A stretch of 19,383 nt of DNA from JBMZCV01 sp049613665 (GCA_049613665.1 JBMZCV010000093.1:1-19383); one strand, 5' to 3'; shown: positions 1-7,356, counted from the first letter of the stretch. The notes: a model not told the origin generated them from the sequence alone. A program made the numbers and translations.

Positions 1-16
1 TCTTTTTTTAGTATTT

Positions 17-49
17 AGGTGGAAGGCACTTTTAAAGTGCCTTCCACCT
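17..49. repeat. Perfect inverted repeat, 16-bp stem
   Basis: Bases 17-32 pair perfectly with 34-49 around a single central T, so the folded form would be a strong hairpin with a small loop. The stem carries the GGAAGGCAC / GTGCCTTCC core. It is followed on the plus strand by mixed sequence, and on the minus strand by an A-rich stretch, so no U-tract supports a classic intrinsic terminator in either direction. It may still end an upstream plus-strand gene lying outside the window. Confidence 0.6.
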
Positions 50-336
50 CGATTATCATAACATTTCTATGAAACAAACCTTGAAAACTTATATTACAGT
101 GTAGTAGTTTTAAGTGCATAGTTTTTAGTTGTTTTTGAGCTAATAATGTTACATTTTACAAGCTTTTAGTGAAAAAAGATACTTTTTTCAGAATTTTTTT
201 TAACTGTTTTTCAGACTTCTTTTCAAAAATAGCTATTGAGCCTTTTACTAATTTTGCTCAATAGTGGTACTTTTTATAAGCACCTTTTCGGATTTTTTAA
301 ACTAAAAACTCACAACCAAAAATTAAAAACTAAAAT
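50..336. other. Gene-free AT-rich leader upstream of the PHP phosphatase
   Basis: I see no convincing coding region here. It is AT-rich and holds one inverted repeat at 233-264, listed separately. No clear TAnnTTTG box is visible close to the start of the downstream gene. A TTTG at 253-256 could be a -33 element, but no good -7 partner follows at the expected distance. The last 40 bases are a run of AACTAAAAAC-type A-rich sequence leading into the ATG at 337. Confidence 0.5.
233..264. repeat. Inverted repeat (9-bp arms, 14-nt loop) upstream of the PHP gene
   Basis: CTATTGAGC at 233-241 is the exact reverse complement of GCTCAATAG at 256-264. It lies about 75 bases before the start codon at 337. 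It could be an operator or a weak RNA hairpin; the short T-rich stretch that follows (TTTTTATAAG, 271-280) is not a clean terminator tail. The role is unknown. Confidence 0.45.
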
Positions 337-1194
337 ATGAGTTGGTCAAATTATCATCAACATTGCTATTATTGCGATGGCACTTCGCCATTAGAAGAGT
401 ATGTCATTTCGGCTTTAGAGAAAAATGTGCGTTCTTTCGGTTTTTCGAGTCATGCAACTATTCCTTATGATGTGCCGTGGTGCATTGAGGAGGGAAAATT
501 TTCGGCTTACGAAAGTGAAGTTTTGGCATTGCGAGAAAAATATGCTGACCAATTGCCTATTTTTTTAGGTCTGGAAATAGATTTTTTTCCAAACATCATG
601 GGGCCTGCCGATGAGCGTTTCAAGTGTTTAGATTATCGCATTGGTTCAGTGCATTTTGCAGGCACTTTTGAAGACGGCACGCTTTGGGGAATTGATGATA
701 CGAAAAAGATGTATGAGCGTGGTATCAATGAGATTTTTGGCGGAAATGTGCAAGCAGCCGTCGAAAGCTATTTTGATGTGACTCGGCAAATGATTCGACA
801 ATCGCCGCCAGATATTATCGGACATCTCGACAAAATAAAAATGAATAATGGTGCAGGTGTTTATTTTAGCGAAGACGAAAAATGGTATCAAAAAACGGTT
901 TTGGAAACTTTAGAAGAAATAGCGGCTACTGATATAGTTGTTGAAGTAAATACACGAGGTGTTTACAAAAAGAAAACAGCTTTTCCATATCCAAGCCCTT
1001 TTATTTTGAAACATTTGCTAGATATGAATGTGCCGATTATGCTCAATTCTGACGCACATCATCCACGAGAAATAACGAATTATTTTGGCGAATCGGCCGA
1101 AATGCTGTCGCAAATAGGATTTAAAACTTTGCAAATTGTTACGAAAAATGGTCTGCAAGCTCGGCCTTTCGACAAAAATGGAATTAAATTTTAA
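337..1194 (+). CDS. PHP-family phosphatase, histidinol-phosphatase-like
   Basis: A 285-residue protein of the PHP metal-dependent phosphoesterase superfamily, closest by motif to monofunctional histidinol phosphatases (HisJ/HisK), which remove phosphate from L-histidinol phosphate in histidine synthesis. The metal-binding motifs are visible in order: the N-terminal HQHCYYCDG, a GLEID strand with its acidic residue, IGSVHF, GHLDKIK, EVNTRG and a C-terminal NSDAHHP. The length fits the family. It is probably cytoplasmic. The start follows an A-rich leader without a Shine-Dalgarno sequence, normal for Bacteroidota. surE starts 12 bases after its stop, so the two are probably co-transcribed. No other his gene is nearby, and many Bacteroidota use the phosphatase domain of HisB for this step, so the true substrate could be another small phosphate ester. 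The family is secure; the substrate is inferred. Confidence 0.85.
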   Translation: MSWSNYHQHCYYCDGTSPLEEYVISALEKNVRSFGFSSHATIPYDVPWCIEEGKFSAYESEVLALREKYADQLPIFLGLEIDFFPNIMGPADERFKCLDYRIGSVHFAGTFEDGTLWGIDDTKKMYERGINEIFGGNVQAAVESYFDVTRQMIRQSPPDIIGHLDKIKMNNGAGVYFSEDEKWYQKTVLETLEEIAATDIVVEVNTRGVYKKKTAFPYPSPFILKHLLDMNVPIMLNSDAHHPREITNYFGESAEMLSQIGFKTLQIVTKNGLQARPFDKNGIKF

Positions 1195-1206
1195 GAAAAC
1201 AAAAAT

Positions 1207-1971
1207 ATGAAACAAAAAACAATATTAATAACCAATGATGATGGCATTACTGCAAATGGCATTCGTGCTTTGGTAGAAGTGATGCAAGCTTTTGGAAGAG
1301 TGGTAGTAGTAGCTCCCGACAAGCCACAATCGGCGATGGGACACGCCATTACTATCACAAAACCTTTGCGACTCACAAAAGTCGATGTTTTTGGCGGTGT
1401 GGAGGCTTATGCTTGCTCTGGCACACCTGTCGATTGTGTCAAACTAGCAGTAGATAAGGTGTTAAAACAAAAGCCAGACCTATGTGTTTCGGGCATCAAT
1501 CATGGCCCAAATTCGTCTATCAATGTGATATATTCAGGTACGATGTCGGCAGCTATGGAGGCTTCTTTAGAAGATATAAAAGCAGTTGGTTTTTCGCTGC
1601 TCAACTTTACTAGCACGGCTGATATGAGCCACGCCAAACGAGTTGTAAGAGATATTATAGAAAATGTTTTATATAAAGGCATGGCGAGCTGCAACTTACT
1701 CAATGTAAATATTCCTGATATACCTTATGAAGAAATAAAAGGAATTAAAATATGTCGGCAAGGAGAAGCACATTGGAAGGAGTCGTATGATGAACGGACA
1801 GACCCTTTTGGGCGAAAATATTATTGGCTAACAGGCAAGTTTACGGTTACTGACCAAGGCGAAGATACTGATGAATGGGCGTTGAAAAACGGCTATGTTT
1901 CGGTAGTGCCTACCCAACACGATTTGACAAACTATAAAGATGTCGATTTTTTGAAAGAAAAATGGGTGTAG
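1207..1971 (+). CDS. surE: 5'/3'-nucleotidase SurE
   Basis: A 254-residue protein with the full SurE signature. It has an N-terminal TNDDG metal site at residues 9-13, followed by the PDKPQSAMGHAIT segment, a SGTPVDCVK motif, and the GINHGPN-to-YSGT segment. SurE enzymes are metal-dependent cytoplasmic nucleotidases that dephosphorylate nucleoside 5'- and 3'-monophosphates and are linked to stationary-phase survival in enterobacteria. The length matches the family (about 250 residues). The gene sits 12 bases behind the PHP phosphatase gene, which suggests one transcript of two phosphatases. It ends at a strong bidirectional terminator at 2007-2051. Family assignment is secure; the physiological substrate cannot be read from sequence. 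Confidence 0.95.
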   Translation: MKQKTILITNDDGITANGIRALVEVMQAFGRVVVVAPDKPQSAMGHAITITKPLRLTKVDVFGGVEAYACSGTPVDCVKLAVDKVLKQKPDLCVSGINHGPNSSINVIYSGTMSAAMEASLEDIKAVGFSLLNFTSTADMSHAKRVVRDIIENVLYKGMASCNLLNVNIPDIPYEEIKGIKICRQGEAHWKESYDERTDPFGRKYYWLTGKFTVTDQGEDTDEWALKNGYVSVVPTQHDLTNYKDVDFLKEKWV

Positions 1972-2006
1972 TTTTATAACAATTGTCAAGTGCCAAATTT
2001 AAGCAA

Positions 2007-2051
2007 AAAAACGTTTATACAGTTTTATAAAAAAATTGTATAAACGTTTTT
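2007..2051. terminator. Bidirectional intrinsic terminator between surE and trxB
   Basis: Bases 2007-2021 are the exact reverse complement of 2037-2051: a perfect 15-bp stem with A5 at its outer left end and T5 at its outer right end. The 15-base loop is A/T only except its first G. The stem therefore gives a U-tract to transcripts from either side, which suits the convergent arrangement of surE (plus) and trxB (minus). Confidence 0.88.
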
Positions 2052-2079
2052 ATTTTGAATAAAGAGCCAAAAGCAAGTT

Positions 2080-3051
2080 CTAGCTTTTTGCAGCTTCTTC
2101 AGCCATAAATTCTTTGTGCGAAATATAACGCTCCGAATCAAGAGCAGCCATACAACCCGTTCCTGCTGCTGTTACGGCTTGACGATAGATTTTGTCTTGA
2201 GCATCGCCACCTACAAAAACGCCAGGAATATTTGTTTTTGTGCTATCAGCTTGTGTGATTAAATAGCCTTCGCTATCCATATCGAGCCAGCCTTTGAAAA
2301 TATCGGTATTTGGTTTGTGACCAATGGCAATGAAAAGTCCATCAACTGTAATATCACTCAACTCTTGCGTTTTGTTGTTGATAACACGCACCGCTTCGAT
2401 TTCCTCATCGCCCAACACAGTATTTACTTCTGTATTCCAATAAATCTTGATATTCTCGGCATTGAAAACACGCTGCTGCATCACTTTTGAAGCACGCATT
2501 TCGTCACGTCTAACAAACATATGAACAGTAGGGCAGAGGTTCGCCAAATATAAAGCTTCTTCGGCTGCCGTATCGCCAGCACCAACGATAGCTACTTCAC
2601 GGCCACGATAGAAAAAACCATCGCAAACTGCACAAGCACTTACTCCGCCGCCGTTGTCACGCAAGCGAATTTCAGATTCTAAACCTAGCCATTTTGCTGT
2701 TGCTCCTGTTGAGATAATCACTGTTTCGGCATGAATTTCTTTTCTATCATCTACCCAAACTTTGTGTGTGCCGCCATCTCTCGAAAACTCTACTTTCGTG
2801 ACAAAACCTGTACGCAAATCTGCTCCCATTCTTTCAGCTTGTTTTCTGAAATCTTCCATCATTTGAGGCCCCATAATGCCATCAGAATAGCCAGGATAAT
2901 TTTCTACGTCAGTTGTTTGCATCAGTTGTCCACCCGTTTGGCCTGTATATAACACAGGGTTTAAGTTGGCACGAGAAGCGTAAATAGCGGCAGTATAGCC
3001 TGCTGGCCCAGAACCTATAATTAGGCACTTAAATTTTTCAATATCGTTCAT
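2080..3051 (-). CDS. trxB: Thioredoxin reductase (NADPH)
   Basis: A 323-residue flavoenzyme of the low-molecular-weight thioredoxin reductase family, which passes electrons from NADPH through FAD and a redox disulfide to thioredoxin in the cytoplasm. Visible features in order: the FAD-binding GSGPAG at residues 13-18, the redox-active CAVC (Cys140 and Cys143) followed by DG, the NADPH-binding GAGDTA at 157-162, a HRR-like VRRDE strand, and the C-terminal GVFVGGD FAD motif. The length is typical. A TATCTTTG promoter box lies 44-51 bases upstream of the start. The gene stands alone, convergent with surE and divergent from the dynamin-like gene. Identification is secure. Confidence 0.97.
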   Translation of the reverse strand: MNDIEKFKCLIIGSGPAGYTAAIYASRANLNPVLYTGQTGGQLMQTTDVENYPGYSDGIMGPQMMEDFRKQAERMGADLRTGFVTKVEFSRDGGTHKVWVDDRKEIHAETVIISTGATAKWLGLESEIRLRDNGGGVSACAVCDGFFYRGREVAIVGAGDTAAEEALYLANLCPTVHMFVRRDEMRASKVMQQRVFNAENIKIYWNTEVNTVLGDEEIEAVRVINNKTQELSDITVDGLFIAIGHKPNTDIFKGWLDMDSEGYLITQADSTKTNIPGVFVGGDAQDKIYRQAVTAAGTGCMAALDSERYISHKEFMAEEAAKS

Positions 3052-3094
3052 GCTTATATATTTGTACTATTTCAATTCAAAAAAATGAATACCG

Positions 3095-3102
3095 CAAAGA
3101 TA
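3095..3102 (-). promoter_or_regulatory. Promoter -7 box (TATCTTTG) for trxB
   Basis: Read on the minus strand, 3102 to 3095 is TATCTTTG, a perfect match to the Bacteroidota -7 consensus TAnnTTTG, followed by CGG. The implied transcript start near 3088 gives a leader of about 37 bases to the trxB ATG. I see no good TTTG -33 box at the expected spacing. Confidence 0.65.
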
Positions 3103-3584
3103 ACGTTAATTTGACTAAATTGGTTTTTATTTTTACTTTTTACCTCATTTTTTTACGCAAATATGGAAGCAAGAAACAAAGCCTTGTTTTGTTTTAAATA
3201 TCAAACACTATTTAATAAATGGCCGATTCATTGCTAGCGCATCGAAAAATTAGTATGTTTCCCTTGTCAAAAGGTGTTTTTTTATTCAACTGAAAATTGT
3301 GATAAAAAATGTCAGAATCATTGTGATAAAAAAACGCTTAAAAAATAATCGCTACCACGAAAAAATGGATAAATAAAATTTTGTGTTATTTATTTTATTT
3401 CAAAGTGAAAATAGCTGAGAAAAAATGTATAGTATTATGAATAAAGTGTTTTTTATGAATTGTTAAGGTTGTTTTTTTTCAAAAAAATAAATTCATATTA
3501 GTCAAAATTTACGGCAAATACCTAAAAATGCGTATCTTGCCACAAATTCCTGTTTTTTAAATAAATAAGACAATAAAAAGAATA
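3103..3584. other. Long divergent spacer between trxB and the dynamin-like gene
   Basis: No coding region is convincing in this AT-rich spacer. It contains a direct repeat, ATTGTGATAAAAAA at 3296-3309 and again at 3320-3333 (24-base period), and a 9-bp inverted repeat of A/T only (AAATAAAAT at 3371-3379, ATTTTATTT at 3392-3400). A TATCTTGC box at 3533-3540 is a possible alternative promoter for the dynamin-like gene. The repeats could be regulator-binding sites, but A/T-rich repeats arise easily by chance here. Confidence 0.45.
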
Positions 3585-3592
3585 TATTTTTG
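3585..3592 (+). promoter_or_regulatory. Promoter -7 box (TATTTTTG) for the dynamin-like gene
   Basis: TATTTTTG matches TAnnTTTG exactly and lies 40 bases before the ATG at 3633, giving a leader of roughly 34 bases. A second candidate, TATCTTGC at 3533-3540, would give a leader of about 85 bases. No TTTG -33 element is seen for either. Such A/T-rich matches are weak evidence by themselves. Confidence 0.45.
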
Positions 3593-3632
3593 AATGTTTA
3601 ATTAAAGCATTTGAGAAATAAAAGTAAAGTAT

Positions 3633-5363
3633 ATGGCAAGCAGCGTATTAATAGATAGTCACTTTCAACACTACAAAACACTCATTGACGATATTTTCAA
3701 AGAATTGCATCATTTGACAGTTAATTTGCGTAATGAAAAATTAGCTGTTACGGTTGATGATATTCGCTCTCGGCTCAATGAACCTTTTTTGTTTGTGATT
3801 GTAGGTGAGGTAAAAGTAGGCAAAAGTAGTTTTGTAAATGCTTTGTTGCAAACCGACAAAGAAGTCTGTAAAGTTGCACCAGACCCTTGTACTGACACGA
3901 TTCAGCAAATTGTCTATTCAGAAACAGAAGCGATTATTCCGATAAATGATTATTTCAAAAAGATAACCTTGCCTATCGAAATTTTGAAAAAAATCGCTAT
4001 CGTAGATACTCCAGGAACAAATGCCGTAATAAAAGACCATACCGAAATTACGGAGCGTTTTATTCCGACAAGTGATTTGGTAATCTTTGTTTTTGAAGCC
4101 AAAAATCCTTATCGTCAGTCGGCGTGGGACTTTTTCGATTATATCAATAAAGAATGGCGTAAGAAAGTGATTTTCGTGTTGCAACAATGCGATTTGATAG
4201 ATGAAGATGACTTGAAAGTGAATATAGATGGTGTAAAAAGGTATGCTGGAGAACGTGGTATGAGCGAGCCGAAAATATTTTGTGTATCGGCAAAGCTAGA
4301 ACAGAAAGGAAGAATAGATGAAAGTGGTTTTCATGGCATAAGAGATTTTATAAAAGATAGTATTACGGGCGGAAATAACATGAGAATGAAAATTCAAAGC
4401 TTGTTAGATACTTCTAAAAGAATCATGGGAACGATAGATGAGGGATTGACTTTGCGTAGAAAACAAGTGGATATTGATGAGGAATTTCGCCATAAAGTAA
4501 ATCGTTTGTTAGATGGTGCAGAAATAAAAACAAGTGGGCAAATCGACAATATGCTCGACGAAGTGTTGAGAGAATACGACAAAATAACAGGCGATATTCA
4601 AGAAGAATTTGAAGATGGTTTGGGGCTGACTCGTTTGGTCAAAAAGTCGTTTTTGTCTATTTTCAACGAAAAAGAGAGCCTTAAACAATGGATTGCAACG
4701 ATTAGCCAAAAAATAGAGGTTAATTTGCGGCCTGCTTTGGAGCGAAAAATGCGTGATGGCGTAGTGAATATTGCCGACAGCGTGAAGCAAATGGCGGAAA
4801 TCATTGATATTGAAATTCAGAAAAGCAAAACACCTATCGCAAGCAACAATCAAGTTTTCGGTGCTATCGCTTCGAGACGGCAAGATAAACTAGATAAACT
4901 ACACGCCAATATCATGGAACTGACTGCCGAAGCGGAGGCTTTTGTGAGTAATGATGCCTTGCGAAAAAGCTCTAATTTAGTACCTAACTTGGCAGCAGGC
5001 GGCGGTTTGGCCGTTGTTGGCGGCATTTTGGCATATATCGCTCAAGCTTCTATTTTTGATATTACAGGCGGTGTTTTAGCTGGAATTGGTTTGTTAGGCG
5101 GCGGTTTATATACTATGACTAAGCGTAACAAAATCATCAAAGAATTTGCCGACGAATTGTATAGAGGCAGAACAAGGCTGAAAGACGAAATCAACGAAAA
5201 ATTATCGGAATATATCAAGGAAATTCGCATCAAAATCGACAACAATTTTTTAGAGTTCGATTCGTTTTTGAATGGCGAACACGAAAATTTAGGCAAACTG
5301 CAAACGCAATATGATAATATTGATGAGAAGTTCGATAATTTGACTAAGGAATTGGAGTTGTAG
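3633..5363 (+). CDS. Bacterial dynamin-like GTPase
   Basis: A 576-residue dynamin-superfamily protein, expected to bind GTP and remodel or tether membranes. The GTPase domain shows G1 GEVKVGKS (residues 58-65), G2 threonines at 87/89 (PCTDT), and G3 DTPG (125-128). In place of the usual (N/T)KxD G4 motif it has QQCD at 184-187. The domain is followed by a long helical region, then a glycine-rich hydrophobic stretch around residues 450-495, and a charged helical tail. This layout (G domain, helical trunk, hydrophobic paddle or transmembrane hairpin, returning helices) fits bacterial dynamin-like proteins. Known members act in membrane fusion, envelope stress or phage tolerance; the role here is unknown. 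It is a single gene, not in a tandem pair as many bacterial dynamins are, and it converges on the AT-rich pair at 5617-7079. Confidence 0.85.
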   Translation: MASSVLIDSHFQHYKTLIDDIFKELHHLTVNLRNEKLAVTVDDIRSRLNEPFLFVIVGEVKVGKSSFVNALLQTDKEVCKVAPDPCTDTIQQIVYSETEAIIPINDYFKKITLPIEILKKIAIVDTPGTNAVIKDHTEITERFIPTSDLVIFVFEAKNPYRQSAWDFFDYINKEWRKKVIFVLQQCDLIDEDDLKVNIDGVKRYAGERGMSEPKIFCVSAKLEQKGRIDESGFHGIRDFIKDSITGGNNMRMKIQSLLDTSKRIMGTIDEGLTLRRKQVDIDEEFRHKVNRLLDGAEIKTSGQIDNMLDEVLREYDKITGDIQEEFEDGLGLTRLVKKSFLSIFNEKESLKQWIATISQKIEVNLRPALERKMRDGVVNIADSVKQMAEIIDIEIQKSKTPIASNNQVFGAIASRRQDKLDKLHANIMELTAEAEAFVSNDALRKSSNLVPNLAAGGGLAVVGGILAYIAQASIFDITGGVLAGIGLLGGGLYTMTKRNKIIKEFADELYRGRTRLKDEINEKLSEYIKEIRIKIDNNFLEFDSFLNGEHENLGKLQTQYDNIDEKFDNLTKELEL

Positions 5364-5385
5364 GGAATAAGAAAAATTAACAAGT

Positions 5386-5540
5386 AGTTGTCATTGCGAA
5401 AATCTTTTGCTGTGAAGCAAAAATTTGAAGCAATCCCATGCCGAAGACGATAAAATGTCGTTTAACTTCATACCCATAGCTTGTCATTCTGGACTACTTC
5501 GTTGTTTTGATTCTCAAAACTCCTCGTAGTGACAAGTTAT
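5386..5540. repeat. REP-like dispersed palindromic repeat element
   Basis: This 155-base intergenic block starts with TTGTCATTGCGA (5388-5399) and contains GAAGCAATCCC (5428-5438). It ends with TCGTAGTGACAAGT, which is imperfectly complementary to the start. Inside are TTTTGCT/AGCAAAA (5405-5421) and a second hairpin bounded by CTTGTCA (5480-5486) and TGACAAG (5530-5536). Sequences beginning GTCATTGCGA and carrying GAAGCAATC are familiar as dispersed intergenic repeats in Bacteroidota and other bacterial genomes. It lies between the dynamin-like gene and the terminator at 5546. No coding capacity is seen. Confidence 0.65.
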
Positions 5541-5545
5541 TTATA

Positions 5546-5595
5546 AAAATTCAAAAAGGGTCTGCGTAATGTTAAGCAGACCCTTTTTGAATTTT
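5546..5595. terminator. Strong bidirectional terminator, 20-bp stem
   Basis: Bases 5546-5565 pair perfectly with 5576-5595 around a 10-base loop. The stem has a GC-rich inner part (GGGTCTGC/GCAGACCC) with runs of T on the outer side on both strands (CCCTTTTTGAATTTT on plus). It separates the convergent dynamin-like gene and the minus-strand membrane-protein gene, so it can stop transcription from both sides. Confidence 0.9.
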
Positions 5596-5616
5596 GAAAT
5601 GTTATTGTTATCTTAA

Positions 5617-6117
5617 TCAAGCTTTAATTTGCAACAATACAATATTTCTTAAAACCATTAAGCAACGAATAATTGAAGATATAATAAAAGTCATCCCTAA
5701 AATTATGAAATACAATAAATATTCATCTTTTATATAATTATCAAAAATTTTCAACAAACTAAAAGAAAAAAAACAAAAAACAAAAACACTAGAAGCAATA
5801 TAAAAAATATTGACAATTGTTTTATAATGCCTGCTATTTAATAACCCTTCTAGACCATTCTGACTCTTATCAAATTTTTTATTTTTTAAATTACTTTTGA
5901 TTGTTAAAATTATAGTTAATGCGGCAATAATAAACCCTCCTACCGAAACCGAAGAAGATATTAATTCATTTAATAAATCATTTAGTGCATCTCTATCTAA
6001 ATTAATACAAATATTATAATATTTGCACATGAAATTTATATAAAAGACAAGTGCTATTGCGATAATTAAATCAAAAATGATACTATTATCATAATAAAAA
6101 TTCAAAAACTTTCTCAT
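5617..6117 (-). CDS. Small four-helix membrane protein of unknown function
   Basis: A 166-residue protein I do not recognise. Four hydrophobic segments are visible at about residues 13-31, 52-73, 101-124 and 133-157. The loop between the second and third (74-100) is basic and should be cytoplasmic, placing both ends inside as well. No signal-peptide cleavage site and no catalytic motif is seen. Its ATG overlaps the stop codon of the upstream 321-residue gene by four bases (ATGA at 6117-6114), a sign of translational coupling and joint function. Base composition is extreme: hand counts give 14, 8 and 11 G+C of 60 in the three blocks 5641-5820, against 29/60 at 2161-2220 in trxB, suggesting acquisition from elsewhere. 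A membrane effector of a two-gene defence or toxin system is a possible reading, unproven. Confidence 0.72.
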   Translation of the reverse strand: MRKFLNFYYDNSIIFDLIIAIALVFYINFMCKYYNICINLDRDALNDLLNELISSSVSVGGFIIAALTIILTIKSNLKNKKFDKSQNGLEGLLNSRHYKTIVNIFYIASSVFVFCFFSFSLLKIFDNYIKDEYLLYFIILGMTFIISSIIRCLMVLRNIVLLQIKA

Positions 6118-7079
6118 GAGTTACCAAAATGTTTTTTTAACTCTTTTAAAAGTTGAGAAAACATATCACTACTAATAATAGAACGATTGCGTTTACTTTT
6201 TTGAACTTCTACCTTGCTTTTAATTCGTTCAGCTATAAGGTCAAAAACTTCTAAAAGTTTATCATTCTCATTATCTTCTGCCTTTACTTCTAGTTCGTCA
6301 AAGCACTTGATATTGCTCTCATCTTTTTTAAAAGCATTAATTATTTTTTCAATTTTTTGTCTTATTAGTGAGTTCTTAGCTTGTTTTTTATAATCAAATT
6401 TAAGAAAAATTTTGACATATTTTGAATTACCATATTGGTGACTTACGTTAAAAGCATCTTGTAATCCACTATCAATTTTATTTAAATTTCTTATATTAAC
6501 ATTAAAAACCTTAGCTGTAAAAGAAGCACAACGTCCTATCCTTTTTTGATAAACATCTAAAGTATCTTTTAAGATATTCATCCCTTTTAATTTATATCCT
6601 TTGTCATTTGTACGATAGTTATCTATATGTTGTAAATATTTATAAAAGTCTTGAGATTTACTACCATATTGATTGTATTCAATAGCTAAAATAGGATGCT
6701 TACGACTAGATGAATAATCTAATAAAAAATGAGTTTTTTCTATTACACCTTCTGAGTCTTTGGCTTCTATATCTTTTATTTCATTATTACTTGTATCCAT
6801 TAATTCGGGAAAAACATCCATACGAATACGCAATAAAATACCTGCAATAATTGGTTGATTAGATAAATATTCCAAATCAATTAGGCAAATTTTACCTCCA
6901 TAACCAGAACAAAAGCGTTCTTTTCGATTATTTTTATTTAACTTTATTGCTTCTTTTATGTTATTGTTAATATATTCTTGTATTGTGCCATAAAAAGTAA
7001 TTTCATCTTTTTTTTGTATTATTTCTAATTCATAAAAATGAATAGTTCTAGTAGTAAGAGTAAGTTTGTGTTGTTCCAT
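6114..7079 (-). CDS. Soluble protein of unknown family, partner of the four-helix membrane protein
   Basis: A 321-residue, Lys/Asn/Ile-rich protein with no signal peptide or membrane segment. I cannot place it in a family with confidence. Visible points: an N-terminal beta-rich part, a Gly-Tyr-Gly-Gly segment after residue 55, a strand-like stretch KTHFLLDYSS followed by HPILAIEYNQYGS in the first half, and a charged helical C-terminal third that ends in a basic segment. No P-loop, nuclease or nucleotidyltransferase motif stands out. It is the first gene of a two-gene unit; the downstream membrane-protein gene overlaps it by four bases. The DNA is far more AT-rich than its neighbours. The pair of one soluble and one four-helix membrane protein resembles the layout of several phage-defence systems, but this is only an architectural analogy. 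Confidence 0.72.
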   Translation of the reverse strand: MEQHKLTLTTRTIHFYELEIIQKKDEITFYGTIQEYINNNIKEAIKLNKNNRKERFCSGYGGKICLIDLEYLSNQPIIAGILLRIRMDVFPELMDTSNNEIKDIEAKDSEGVIEKTHFLLDYSSSRKHPILAIEYNQYGSKSQDFYKYLQHIDNYRTNDKGYKLKGMNILKDTLDVYQKRIGRCASFTAKVFNVNIRNLNKIDSGLQDAFNVSHQYGNSKYVKIFLKFDYKKQAKNSLIRQKIEKIINAFKKDESNIKCFDELEVKAEDNENDKLLEVFDLIAERIKSKVEVQKSKRNRSIISSDMFSQLLKELKKHFGNS

Positions 7080-7319
7080 AATTTATAGTATCACTTTATC
7101 TAGTTGCATTGCTTATTTTTTATATTAAACGTTATATTTTCAATAACCATTTCATAACAGTAACAATTGATTGTATATTATTTTAATTGTTAGATAGTAT
7201 TATTAAGAAGTCAAAACTAATGTTTTTATCTTAAAAAAGCAAGCTTTGTTACTATTATATTTTAGTTTTGTTAAAAAAAACATTTCTCAAAAAAAACTAC
7301 AAAACAAACATATTAAGCG
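7080..7319. other. AT-rich divergent spacer between the AT-rich pair and the radical SAM gene
   Basis: This stretch holds no gene I can support. The reading frame of the radical SAM gene stays open upstream to a TTG at 7246, but the added residues are lysine- and phenylalanine-rich, look like translated A/T-rich spacer, and precede a promoter-like box at 7320. No convincing TAnnTTTG box is seen for the minus-strand pair. Confidence 0.5.
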
Positions 7320-7327
7320 TATCTTTC
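7320..7327 (+). promoter_or_regulatory. Candidate -7 box (TATCTTTC) for the radical SAM gene
   Basis: TATCTTTC differs from the TAnnTTTG consensus only in the last base and lies 29 bases before the ATG at 7357. If real, transcription starts near 7334, which excludes the upstream TTG at 7246 as a start codon. No -33 TTTG is apparent. Confidence 0.4.
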
Positions 7328-7356
7328 GTTTTATTTTTTTCCGAAAAAACAAAAAC

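Noticed and set aside
17..49. Calling the first palindrome an intrinsic terminator
   Set aside because: No T-run follows it on either strand and the gene it would serve is outside the window.
296..336. AACTAAAAAC-type motifs (here and near 10660-10810 and 14313-14340) as a mobile repeat family
   Set aside because: They are low-complexity A/T runs with no shared boundaries; chance similarity in an AT-rich genome is enough.
4509..4883. 124-residue minus-strand open frame inside the dynamin-like gene
   Set aside because: It is a shadow of a well-supported gene; its own translation has no recognisable domain.
5617..7079. Naming the AT-rich pair as Kiwa (KwaA/KwaB) or another known defence system
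   Set aside because: Only the layout (four-helix membrane protein plus soluble protein) is similar; I see no sequence match to the DUF4868 type of KwaB, and the gene order is reversed compared with the usual one.
7246..7356. N-terminal extension of the radical SAM protein from a TTG start
   Set aside because: The added 37 residues are Lys/Phe-rich translations of A/T-rich spacer, the start codon is TTG, and a promoter-like box (7320-7327) lies inside; the ATG at 7357 is better.
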